A stretch of 64,000 nucleotides of DNA from Hormoscilla sp. GM7CHS1pb (GTDB lineage: Bacteria > Cyanobacteriota > Cyanobacteriia > Cyanobacteriales > Desertifilaceae), in the NCBI GenBank assembly GCA_014323675.1, contig JACONN010000005.1, positions 620,001 to 684,000 on the forward strand, in the 5' to 3' direction. The notes below the pieces were generated by a model. It was not told where the DNA came from. It was given only the letters and a program-made list of their open reading frames with translations, and did no database searches. Each line of letters starts with the position of its first letter. Positions within the stretch are counted from its first letter, which is position 1. The translations under genes were made by a program, and so were the position numbers. Positions 48,201 to 57,800 of the stretch are shown piece by piece.

Positions 48201-49582
48201 TACCGGTTTTTAAAGATTTTACCGTGCAGGAGAAGTTGCAGTTTGAAAAGGAATACTTGGGATATTACGTTTCGGCCCATCCCCTGACATCGGTGCAGCG
48301 ACCAGATGATGTCATAAATTTGGACGTGCTCGAGGAGCAAAAAGGCAAACCACAGATTAAAGTCCTAGTGATGCTTACAGAGGTGAAACAGCATATCACG
48401 AAAAAAGGCGATCGCATGGCATTTATGCAAATAGAAGACCTGACAGGGAAAGCAGAAGCGATCGTCTTTCCCAAAACTTATGAAAAGATTGAAAAGTTGC
48501 TGGTAACAGATAAGGCGATCGTCCTCACGGGGAAACCAGATCGCCAGGACGAACAAAAAGTTCAGTTGATCGTGGATAATGCTGAAAAACCAGAGCAGCA
48601 GAGGATGTTATCCGCATCCCAGTGGGAACCAGAATCGGACAGTCCGCCACCAGAGGAGCAGTTGATGTCGGACGAACCGGAGCAGTCAGAAGAAATAGAG
48701 TCGAGATCCTCCGACAGTCAGCCATCAGAACAGCAGTTGCTGAACTTGCAACCCCAGTGGGAACCAGAAATAGAGTCGAGATCCTCATCCGACCAGCAGG
48801 AGATCGAGATGGAACCTCAGTCAGCACCAGAAGAAAATAAGTCGATCGCCAACTCAGATCAGCGGTTGGTGCGCGTGAGGAAGGCGCAGCAATCTTACGT
48901 TTTTCCAGATAGCGATCACTTCAGATCGCCAACCCAAACAAAAGGTGAAATCGATCGGCAAAAACTCCAGCACCTGAAGTCCGTACAACTCACAGCCAAA
49001 AAACTGGGTCTCGATCCGATTAATCTCAGCCAACTGTCACAACAGCACCCGCAAGTAACTGTCCGGGTGGTTGCTACGATCGCAGATGTCCATCAGCAAG
49101 AACATAAACCAGAGGGCGATCTCCTGACATTTCTGCTACTTGAGGACTTGAATGGATCGGGTGTGGCCATGATTAAACCAGATCTGTATCGGAAAATTGG
49201 CTCATCTCTGGCGGAGGACAGCTTTGTCATCCTTTGGGGGAAAGCGCAACAACAGGATGCCGAAAGGTGGTGGCTGATGGTGTCAGACGCTGTCCAAATT
49301 GAACCCAATTACGTGGTGGTGCTGAAACTGAACGATAAGATGGCTAGCAGTAAGACATTTCAAAATCAACTATCATCAAGGTTGAAGGACCTCTCAGGAG
49401 AGACCCATAAACCCAAAGTTCCCGTGCTCGCGATCGTCGAGGGTAAAGACTTTCACATGCGTCGAGTGATTCGTTTTGGACATGACTTCTGGGTGCAAGA
49501 TCCCGAAAATGCTGTTAAAATTATCGCCAGCCTCAATGTGTTGCGCAATAATCAGGTTTTGCTGAAATCCTTAGCTCAATAA
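45281..49582 (+). CDS. dnaE: DNA polymerase III alpha subunit, uninterrupted
   Basis: The 1433-residue protein has the PHP domain ([20 protein letters not shown]), the polymerase core with [20 protein letters not shown] and [20 protein letters not shown] (catalytic Asp residues), [20 protein letters not shown], and a helix-hairpin-helix and OB fold. In many cyanobacteria dnaE is split by an intein after KFAEY; here [17 protein letters not shown] is continuous (Tyr792-Cys793). Residues about 1105-1190 form an acidic low-complexity linker with QWEPE and SRSS repeats, followed by an extra C-terminal region (about 1200-1433) not typical of shorter homologues. The frame is intact over 4.3 kb. Confidence 0.96.
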   Translation: [1433 protein letters not shown]

Positions 49583-49717
49583 CCCTAACACTTCTTGTCT
49601 GGAAAATTGCGATGATAATTGCGAGATAGGAAGGTCGCTATGGATCTGATATAATGATTGACAATTGAAAATTGACAATTGTCAATTAGTCATCTATAAA
49701 ACTTGACAGGATCCCGT

Positions 49718-50008
49718 TTATTCCTGCCTTTTCTCCCTCACAGCTTGATAGAAACCCAGGACAATCAAAATATTTGACAGGGTTAAAAAGAACTCCGCGC
49801 CACCATGCAGCCAATCTATATTTGCTAAAGATTCACCATAGGCTACCTGGGAGTAAATACCCGCTGGAATGGTGACGCCAACAAACACTAAAGTCATGTA
49901 AAATCCAATCAGGGATAAACGGGGCATTTTCCCCGATCGGGTAATAAACCACAAAAATCCCAGGTAGGGAAACAAGGATAAAGCAAACAGCGTGTCTTTA
50001 GAAATCAT
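49718..50008 (-). CDS. DUF3593 membrane protein
   Basis: The 96-residue protein has three hydrophobic segments (LFALSLFPYLGFLWFITRSG, GFYMTLVFVGVTIPAGIYSQ, FFLTLSNILIVLGFY), matching DUF3593, a cyanobacterial and plastid family. The DUF2499 gene lies upstream on the same strand, 64 bp away, as in other cyanobacteria, so they are probably co-transcribed. The function is unknown. Confidence 0.85.
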   Translation of the reverse strand: MISKDTLFALSLFPYLGFLWFITRSGKMPRLSLIGFYMTLVFVGVTIPAGIYSQVAYGESLANIDWLHGGAEFFLTLSNILIVLGFYQAVREKRQE

Positions 50009-50072
50009 CTGAAAAATTCAAAATTCAAAATTCAAAATTTGGAAACCCATTGAGAATAAACAGATTAACTGC

Positions 50073-50375
50073 TTACTGTTCGCTGAGACTAGATCGCCAG
50101 ATCCACCAACCAGCAGCACAGACCGTGCAGTTACCTAAAACTGTCATCGCTGCTTGTAGAGTAACGAGCCATTCTAGAGATGCCGGGTTATCAAAAAAAT
50201 GCCAGGTGCATGCACACATGGCGCCGATCAGTGCTGGTAACATCGCTAATGATAACCCGTACCAAGTGCGATCGCGCGTCAGTTCGCCATAGGTCCAGAT
50301 ATACCAGATGGCAGCGATCCACTCAATGACGCTAGATATGTGAATGATCCAAGTTGGAATTGATAGAGTATGCAT
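50073..50375 (-). CDS. DUF2499 membrane protein
   Basis: The 100-residue protein begins MHTLSIPTWIIHISSVIEWI and contains ALIGAMCACTWHFFDNPASL, the DUF2499 hallmark. It has three predicted membrane helices. It belongs with the downstream DUF3593 gene to a conserved pair of photosynthetic organisms. The function is unknown. Confidence 0.87.
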   Translation of the reverse strand: MHTLSIPTWIIHISSVIEWIAAIWYIWTYGELTRDRTWYGLSLAMLPALIGAMCACTWHFFDNPASLEWLVTLQAAMTVLGNCTVCAAGWWIWRSSLSEQ

Positions 50376-50428
50376 AAATTACTATTGGTGAATTGAGAAT
50401 GGAAAGCTAAGATAAAAGCTAGGATAAA

Positions 50429-51496
50429 ATGGAGAAAATTAGGGCGGTATTGTGCGGCTACTATGGTAAAGGTAATGGCGGCGATGAGGCATTGCTGGCA
50501 ACTCTATTGCAAATGTTACCAGAAAATGTGACGCCTTTGGTATTGTCAGGAAATCCTCACCAAACCCAGACTCGCTACGGGGTGGAAACGCGCGATCGCC
50601 TATCCGCGTTCCAAGTCCTGTCAGCATTACGTGCGAGCGAGGTTTTCATCTGGGGCGGCGGTAGTTTAATCCAAGATGCCACTAGCGCCCTTAGTCCTCT
50701 ATACTATAGTGGTTTGATGGGATTAGCACAACAGATGGGCTTGAAAACAATTGCTTGGGCCCAGGGAATTGGCCCCCTACAACGTCCCCTGACTCGGGCG
50801 ATCGCGCGGCGGGCCTTTGCTGGTTGTACGTTCGTCTCGTGCCGCGATCGGGCCTCATCTGCCGTCCTGCAAGCATGGCAAATACCCTATAATTTAGCAC
50901 CAGACCCAGTTTGGGCCTTAGACTCAAAACCAGTCCCAGCACTGCGGGACTTACCAGAACCGAGAGTCGCCGTCACATTGCGCCCACACCCCCAACTGAC
51001 ACCACAGCGACTGGACAATCTCACCCGGGCTCTGGTACTATTTCAGCAAGCTACTGATGCCAGCATCTTACTCCTCCCCTTTCAACCGGACATCGAGATG
51101 CCGATCGCCCAGGCCATCGGACCCCAGCTACCGGGAGTCAGCCAAATTCTCATGCTCGAAGATCCCAGAGTTCTCAAAGGGGTATTTCAGGGAGTACAGA
51201 TGGCGATCGGCATGCGCCTGCATGCTATGATTATGGCAGCAGCAGCCCAATGTCAATGCTTTGCCCTCAGTTACGATCCGAAGGTAGACCAACTGATGGC
51301 AGAACTGGCTCTACCTGGATGGCAGTTAGCCCAAATGCCAGAGGATCCCCATCTTCTTAGCAAAACCTGGTTAGCACATTTCCACCAGAGAGATCCCCTA
51401 GATGCCAATCAAATTCAGTCCCTTGTAGACCGGGCCCTGAGTCATCGAGATTTATTGCATCAAGTTTTAGCCCCAGATGGGCAGAGTAGAGATTAA
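50429..51496 (+). CDS. csaB: Polysaccharide pyruvyl transferase CsaB
   Basis: The 355-residue protein matches CsaB: VLCGYYGKGNGGDEALLATL at the N-terminus, EVFIWGGGSLIQDATSALSP, IAWAQGIGPLQRPLTRAIAR, and GMRLHAMIMAAAAQCQCFAL with the conserved histidine. CsaB adds pyruvate ketals to cell-wall-linked polysaccharide, which anchors S-layer-type proteins. It is a GT-B-like enzyme acting in the cytoplasm. The frame is intact. Confidence 0.9.
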   Translation: MEKIRAVLCGYYGKGNGGDEALLATLLQMLPENVTPLVLSGNPHQTQTRYGVETRDRLSAFQVLSALRASEVFIWGGGSLIQDATSALSPLYYSGLMGLAQQMGLKTIAWAQGIGPLQRPLTRAIARRAFAGCTFVSCRDRASSAVLQAWQIPYNLAPDPVWALDSKPVPALRDLPEPRVAVTLRPHPQLTPQRLDNLTRALVLFQQATDASILLLPFQPDIEMPIAQAIGPQLPGVSQILMLEDPRVLKGVFQGVQMAIGMRLHAMIMAAAAQCQCFALSYDPKVDQLMAELALPGWQLAQMPEDPHLLSKTWLAHFHQRDPLDANQIQSLVDRALSHRDLLHQVLAPDGQSRD

Positions 51497-51578
51497 AATC
51501 GTACTATTGGTATTAATGTGGGGTGTCGGCAGCAGCCCCGCAATCCATTCTTGAGATCCTTTAACAGTCCGAAAAATT

Positions 51579-53063
51579 ATGAGTACCACAGCTGACACCC
51601 CAAATAACCTGCCAACAGAAGAACTAGGTGAAAATAGACCATTAGATGACATTCCCGGAGCCACCAATAGCTTAGAGTCAACCGTCGAGGCGACAGTACA
51701 AGACATGCTTGCTCCAGACCCGGACCAGATATCAGCAGAAGTACGGGTAGAGTCAAACACGGATTTGATCGCTCGGGTAATGCAGTTAGAATCAGAACTG
51801 GCAGTTGCTCAAAGGCAATTGCAGCTATATCAGGAGCATTGTCAAGCTCGAGAGGCCAAACTCTCCGATTTTTCCGGAACGGTGCAGTCCGCAGAACTGC
51901 ATAGCTTGAAAAAAAATCACTCTCAGGTGCAGCAGGAAAAGAAACTTGGCCAGCAAACTTCCGATTCTTCCGGAACGGTTCGCCAACAAATTCTCATAGA
52001 AACCCTCCGCGGGCAGTTGGAAACTAACCAACAACAATTGGCCCAGTTGGAACGAGATTGTGCTCTCACTCAGCAACGCTACGAGGAACAGACAACTAAG
52101 CTTTCCCAAGCGGAAACGATTTGCCGGGATTTGCGATCGCGTCTGTACCGGCAGCAACGCTACACCCTGCAATTCAAAAATGCCCTGGACAAATGCCTGG
52201 AGATGACGGGTCCGGAACAATCGGCTAATTTTTCCGGAACGGTGGGTCGGAGCACTCAACAGGAAACATATACCAGAGCGAACGCTGCGCGAAAAATCGT
52301 ACAGGGAGTTGTCCCGAAAGCGCCAGCAATTCAACCCTGGTCAGCAGCATCTGAAGATGCAGAACTTGAATTAGATCCCGATTTTTCGCGCAGCGGAGGG
52401 GGCCCTGCGCGTGTTCCAGAAGAGTCGGATGCAGTACCTGGGCAGGCTTGGGGTGAGCCTGACTACTGCCCGATATCGGGCGATGATTCGTGGAATTCGG
52501 GTAGCGGCGTGGTTCGCGCCCCCGTCCCACAGCAGGAACAACCCAGAGAAACCCTTGGAGTATCAGAGTCCGCAGCCTCAGAAGAACTCGCTTCCCCTGA
52601 GAATGAGTTATCGGTAATGGCTCCGGTCTCGGAACAATTAGAGGATGAGTATACTGATTTTCCCGGAACGGTAGTTGGTGAGGACTTGACTGACGAGACA
52701 GTAGCAGCAGCAGTAGATGACTCTTCAAGCATAGGGAATGAGCAAACTCCAGAGGACTCACTTTCCGACGTTTGGGATGTCTCCGGAGACATCCCATCTA
52801 CCTTTGAGCAGCAAGAAAGCCACCAAAGCGAAGAGCAAGCCTCAGAGGAGGGTTCCGATTTTTCCGGCACGGTGGATGCCTCGTGTCCGAGAGTACCACC
52901 CACATCGCGCTTCCCGCGCGATGGGGTGGTATCTCTGGACACGACCGAGACATTGTCCCTGCTTTCCTCTACAAAATCCCCCTCTCCTCTAGTTTATCCC
53001 CTGCGTCCCCACAAGAAGATTAAGTCCCTGGCCGCAATTGACTTGCCAACTTTTCCCCGATGA
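51579..53063 (+). CDS. Coiled-coil protein with repeated FSGTV motif
   Basis: The 494-residue protein is not assigned to a known function. An acidic N-terminus (MSTTADTPNNLPTEELGENR) is followed by coiled coil at about 60-215 (LIARVMQLESELAVAQRQLQ, RDLRSRLYRQQRYTLQFKNA). A long Glu/Ser-rich disordered part and a basic Pro-rich end (LVYPLRPHKKIKSLAAIDLP) complete it. Five copies of D/N-F/S-S/P-G-T-V are present, each encoded by TTTTTCCGGAACGGT or a close variant at 51869, 51965, 52229, 52658 and 52859, all in the same frame. The same 15-mer lies in noncoding DNA at 30894 and 31060, so a dispersed repeat seems to have entered the gene. Confidence 0.65.
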   Translation: MSTTADTPNNLPTEELGENRPLDDIPGATNSLESTVEATVQDMLAPDPDQISAEVRVESNTDLIARVMQLESELAVAQRQLQLYQEHCQAREAKLSDFSGTVQSAELHSLKKNHSQVQQEKKLGQQTSDSSGTVRQQILIETLRGQLETNQQQLAQLERDCALTQQRYEEQTTKLSQAETICRDLRSRLYRQQRYTLQFKNALDKCLEMTGPEQSANFSGTVGRSTQQETYTRANAARKIVQGVVPKAPAIQPWSAASEDAELELDPDFSRSGGGPARVPEESDAVPGQAWGEPDYCPISGDDSWNSGSGVVRAPVPQQEQPRETLGVSESAASEELASPENELSVMAPVSEQLEDEYTDFPGTVVGEDLTDETVAAAVDDSSSIGNEQTPEDSLSDVWDVSGDIPSTFEQQESHQSEEQASEEGSDFSGTVDASCPRVPPTSRFPRDGVVSLDTTETLSLLSSTKSPSPLVYPLRPHKKIKSLAAIDLPTFPR

Positions 53064-53154
53064 ATAAGCAGGTAGGCACAAATAAACCAGTCTATGTTAA
53101 GAAATGTAAAAGTTGCATCTCTTACCCTCGTTCCCAGGGTCTCCCTGGGAACGC

Positions 53155-53439
53155 TCAGTCAGAGGCTCTGCCTCCCGTGAGTGAGAGAAGCCGGGGATGA
53201 TTGACCGTCTCATACACAGCAAGACGGTATATAGGAGCGTAAGCATTTAGGAACATCTCGAAGGTCGTAAATCCGAGTTCGTTTAGTTCCTCTGCTGGAG
53301 TAGGTAAACCTTTAGTATATGTCAATATTCTGCTTGACCTATCTTTTTTGATAATTCGTCTCAAAACGCCACCTGACCACTCGGCGAACGCGCTCAGACG
53401 GCTTTTCTCAGCCCAACGCCTAACAGTATCGATCGACAC
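53155..53439 (-). pseudogene. HTH-type DNA-binding fragment
   Basis: The frame reads SIDTVRRWAEKSRLSAFAEW and LPTPAEELNELGFTTFEMFL. The sequence before the ATG (SAAKAARC in the same frame) extends a helix-turn-helix of MerR/excisionase type, so the 5' end seems lost. It is flanked by a GTTCCCAGGGTCTCCCTGGGAAC palindrome (53130-53152). The family is not recognised further. Confidence 0.3.
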
Positions 53440-53746
53440 ACCTTGCGGCTTTGGCTGCGGAGCCTATACAACTGTCATGTTCTGACCATCAGACTCATAC
53501 TCACACTAGAGACTACATAGCAATATCTCGGCATTCCGCAAAGGTCTGCTCAAAAGGGTCTCCTTGGGTTTTTGTGATAAGTTTTACTTATATACGTCAG
53601 TTCGAGGCTTTCAGCCTTTTTTGTTCCCCAAAATTGTATCCCAGTATACAATTTCCACCATAAACCCAGGAGAGCCGCTCAAAAATACTAAGAAATTTGG
53701 TAGCAGTTACGAGCCCCTCGCCACTCTCACTAACTAATCGCCCGCC
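53440..53746. other. Spacer without recognisable gene
   Basis: Short plus-strand frames here show no family features. GCCCGCCCTACGCTGG occurs twice at the right end (about 53740 and 53767) and forms the end of the glycosyltransferase gene. Confidence 0.4.
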
Positions 53747-54832
53747 CTACGCTGGCAGGCGAGACGCCCGCCCTACGCTGGTAACATTTTGGCCTACCAC
53801 CGCTCTCACTCTATAGATAGGTCTGTCCTGAGATTCGTGGTAAGTCCGCATCAACAGTTCCCCCAGCAGACCGAAGCAAAACAGCTGCACTCCGGTCACT
53901 AGGAGTACCACCGCCAGAATCAGCAGTGGTCTGCCGCCGATCTCCTGTCCTAAGGCCAGCTTGAGGACCGTCAGATATGCCCCGAGGACCACTCCCAACA
54001 GCAGGGAGAGTAAACCCATCGAGCCAAAGATATGCATGGGGCGGGTAAGAAACTTTTTCATAAACCAAATGGTTAATAAATCCATCAACACCCGGAAGGT
54101 CCGTCCCAGGCCATACTTACTGCGACCATAGCGGCGGGCTTGGTGACGGACTGGTAACTCGGCTATTCTCGCTCCTTCAATAAATGCTAGGGCGGGTAAA
54201 AATCTGTGCAACTCTCCATAGAGATTCATATCCGCCACCAGTTCCTCGCGGTAAGCTTTGAGGGAACAACCATAGTCGTGCAGCTTTACCCCAGTGACTT
54301 TCCCGATCAGGAAGTTGGCAATTTGGGAAGGAAGTAGGCGGGTGAGGGCAGCATCCTGCCGGTTTTGACGCCAACCGCTCACTAGGTCATACCCCTCGGC
54401 CAACTTGTTGACAAGCAGGGGAATATCAGCAGGATCGTTCTGTAAGTCCCCATCTAAGGAGACAATGACTTGGCCTCGGGCATATTTGAACCCAGCGGCC
54501 ATTGCTGGAGTTTGACCGTAGTTACGGCGTAGCAGGATGCCTTTGAGGTTTGGGGTCTTCTCTGCCAGTTGGGTGAGTAAGGCGGTTGACCCATCGGTTG
54601 AGCCGTCATCGACGCAGATGATTTCGTAACTCGGCTGAGTTCCTCTCAAGCTCAGGCCGATCGCCTCTATCAGGTGGGGCAAGCTCTCCACTTCATTGTA
54701 AATTGGCACAACCACTGATAATTCTGGCTTGACAGGGGTTCTGGCATAGGGACTGTTCGTTATATCTAATCGGGCCTTTCCGGAGGTCCACCCCTCCCTG
54801 GTTGATGCAGCCAGGCCAAAAGAGCACCGCAT
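53747..54832 (-). CDS. Family 2 glycosyltransferase, polyprenyl-phosphate type
   Basis: The protein has the GT2 core ELSVVVPIYNEVESLPHLIE, EIICVDDGSTDGSTALL, RGQVIVSLDGDLQNDPADIP (DxD) and QIANFLIGKVTGVKLHDYGC, plus two C-terminal membrane helices (FGSMGLLSLLLGVVLGAYLT, LLILAVVLLVTGVQLFCFGL), as in dolichyl-phosphate mannose synthase and ArnC/GtrB enzymes. It should load a sugar onto a lipid carrier at the inner membrane. The only ATG before the core, at 54832, overlaps the upstream flippase-like gene by 67 bp; the true start may differ. The last residues (VGRASRLPA) derive from a repeat. The neighbouring genes suggest a lipid-linked sugar pathway. Confidence 0.85.
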   Translation of the reverse strand: MRCSFGLAASTREGWTSGKARLDITNSPYARTPVKPELSVVVPIYNEVESLPHLIEAIGLSLRGTQPSYEIICVDDGSTDGSTALLTQLAEKTPNLKGILLRRNYGQTPAMAAGFKYARGQVIVSLDGDLQNDPADIPLLVNKLAEGYDLVSGWRQNRQDAALTRLLPSQIANFLIGKVTGVKLHDYGCSLKAYREELVADMNLYGELHRFLPALAFIEGARIAELPVRHQARRYGRSKYGLGRTFRVLMDLLTIWFMKKFLTRPMHIFGSMGLLSLLLGVVLGAYLTVLKLALGQEIGGRPLLILAVVLLVTGVQLFCFGLLGELLMRTYHESQDRPIYRVRAVVGQNVTSVGRASRLPA

Positions 54833-57800
54833 GCTTCTGCCAGAATACTGACAAGACGATACAGGGCGACAGCACTAAGCACAATGGCTGGGGAATATTC
54901 TCCAGACAGTTGGGCGATCGCCGTTGCTTCAAACACTCCAATTCCTCCGGGGGCTCCTGGGAGCACCAGACCTAGCAGCCATGATAAACTAAAAGCACTC
55001 ATTAGTTGCGGGATCTGGAGCGGACTGAGGGGGCCGAAAGCATGCATAGTTAACAAAAATCCCATGCCTCGTAGTTCTAAGAAGCCCAATTCTCCCAGCA
55101 ATGGCAGCAGGGGGTAGCAGTTTACCCTGAACTGCGGCGTCTTCCGCATGCTCTTGTCCTGAAGGACGCGGCATGCTCCAGACACCGTCCGGTCACTGCC
55201 CTTGAATAAAGCCAACTGCTTCAGCAGTGGGTATTAAACTAAGCCAGTCCGTCACCGGACCGACTCGTCTTCAAAACCGGACGTGAAACTTTCGCTTCAT
55301 CCGGCTCCTCGATTTCGCCATCCAGGTTTAACCTGATGCGGCCGCTATGACTGCCGTCCTCGGCAGATTTAGCATCGTGGCAGTAGTCATGCAGCAACTG
55401 GAGGTTAGAGTACCAGTCCTTTCCGCCCAATAAAGATGGTATAACGTGGTCCACTTCCCACCGGTCGTTGCTTATAAACGTGAGTCCGCATCGCTCGCAA
55501 TTGCGGAAGTTCGTACAGATACTAGACACCAAGTGGAGACAGCGGAAAGACAAAAAGGAAGCTTTTCCTTAACCTTTGGCTCCAATACACCAGGTCGCCG
55601 TTGAACGGGCTTGCTACACCCTTCACTTTCATATGTCTGACTATCTCAGTTTCAGAGTGCCGATATAGCTCAATATCGCTCCCGTCTTTGGCTTTACCAA
55701 TGAAGTTCCATTTCCTCCAATCTTGAGGTGTCCAGTACTTCTTTGCTATCCAATGGTGTGATTTATTGGGGTGTCTTCTTGTCGCCCATTGCCATGTTAG
55801 TATCCATAGGAATTGATCCATTTTGCTGTAAGTCTCCTTACTTACCACTGTCTTGTAGTAGTTACACCACCCCCGTATTACCGGGTTGAGCTTGGCTATT
55901 AATGAGACTTGTGGCTGTGCCTTATGGCTTTGCACTATCTGCGATAGGCGCTCTTTATGATTCCTTATGGATTTGTTGCTGGGCTTTATTAGTGTCTTGA
56001 ATCCTAGAATGGTCCCTTGGGGTGACTTGCCGCTTCTGTGTTTCCCTACTTTGTACTGGCGAATATTGAATCCCAGGAAGTCAAACCCTGGGTTATTCCC
56101 TTCCAGAGTGTGAGATATGTTGGTTTTTTCGGCTTTCAGCTCCAGTCCTATTCTCATTAACCATCGCTCAACAACTCCCTTGGCTCGTTCTATCATTGAC
56201 TGGTCATCATGCATTACCACAAAGTCGTCGGCATATCTGACTACTGTCAGTTTCTCCTTTTCCTTTTTGGTTCGGGCTAATTCCATCACTGCCGTCTCTA
56301 ACCCGTGTAGGGCAATATTGGCCAGTAATGGGGATATTACACCCCCTTGTGGAGTTCCTGCGTTTGTGGTTTGCCATGTCCCCTGGTCCATCACCCCGGC
56401 TTTTAGCCATGCCCGTATTTGTCTGCGGATTGGTGATGTGGTATTCAGTTTGTCTAGGAGCGCCGAGTGGTCAATTTTATCAAAACACTTTGCAATATCC
56501 GCATCTAACACCCATTTGGCTTTTTGCTTGATGCTGTTAAATATCGCGGCTATCGCATCGTGACATCCCCGTCCTGGTCTGAATCCATAGGAATTGGGTT
56601 CAAATATCGCCTCCCATTCGGGTTCTAGCGATTGCTTCACCAATCCTTGTAATGCGCGGTCGTACATCGTTGGTATCCCTAATGGCCGCTGAGCATCCCT
56701 TCCTGGCTTCGGTCTCCACACTCGTCGCGTGGGTTTTGCCTTGACTTTTCTGGTGATTTGTAGCTGCCTTACCAATGGTTGACGTTCAGAAGGTCTTAGC
56801 GCCGTAACGCCATCCACCCCTGCCGTCTTTTTACCCTGGTTCTGTTGTGTTACCTGTCGCACCGCAATCATTTTTGCTGACCAGGATCTGTTTAACAGTC
56901 CTTGAAGCCTGCGAACTTTACGCTTGTTGCCTTCCTGTGCCGCTCTGTAGATTCGTTTTTGCAGCTTAAAGACTGCCCGCTCCAGCTTGCGCCAGGGGGC
57001 TGCCTTCCAGTCATACATTCGTCTATTGACGATGTTCCGTGACATATGCACTACTACTCACTTTCTACATTTACGAAACCGTGAGGGCGTCAGCTCTATC
57101 CTGCTCATTACGAGCAGTCATTTGCTTCTCCACTCAATCTCACCCGGTTGAGACCTGCCTGATGAGAGCAGATGTTGCGCCTGTGGTGGCTGCTCCATCG
57201 TATCGATTGGTGATAGAGAGTACAGCAACCGGTTTACTTCGTTCCTACAGACGATTGGTTGTAACTTTAGGTTGGACCCATGCGCCGGGTTTGTTGTCAG
57301 TGCTTATTGGTCGGTTAAAAATCCGCCAATGACTTTATCCTTCCCCATTTTGGGCCAGTGTGTCAGCCTTATTACACTGGTTCCTTGTTACGACGCTGCA
57401 GTCTTCGCTTTATGCTCACCATGGTTACCTGCTCGACGATGACCGATTTAGGCTACCAGTCAGGGCGCCTTTCCATCCCGCTTTACGGATTGATGCCATC
57501 GCTACCGTAGGGATGGTGCTTTTACTCCTGCACCTGGAGAGATGGACTTTCACCATCATCATCTGTAAGTTCTCAGAGCTAATGAAACTCTGGTAGTGGT
57601 CCCCTTTCCCGATCCGTGTCAGGTCAGTTTACACTAAACGAATCGCACTCAAAACCCAAGGATGCACTGCCATCAATATCATAGCAACCATCGACACCCC
57701 CGTCAACCCCCGATTTAAGAGTGGACTGCCGATGGCGGCGATGGATAAGGCAGCTGCTGCCATCAGTAGCAGTTCCATTAACAGGCTCAGAGTCCCTACT

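Larger units (their letters stand above)
55233..57648 (-). mobile_element. Group II intron (2416 bp) encoding an RT-maturase
   Basis: The 5' end reads GTGCGATTCG, fitting the GUGYG consensus, and the 3' end is TTTAAT, fitting AY. Domain V lies at 55307-55273 (GAGCCGGATGAAGCG, GAAA-type loop region, CACGTCCGGTTTT) with the catalytic AGC. Domain VI follows with the stem GTCGGTCCGGTGACGGAC and an A-rich 3' side. The maturase frame fills domain IV. The exact boundaries restore the host reading frame. Confidence 0.9.

Noticed and set aside
51825..52797. Minus-strand ORFs opposite the coiled-coil gene
   Set aside because: They are overlapped by the clearly coding plus-strand frame; no domains are seen.
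57039..57596. Short plus-strand ORFs in the intron 5' region
   Set aside because: They lie antisense to the structured domain I of the group II intron and show no protein features.
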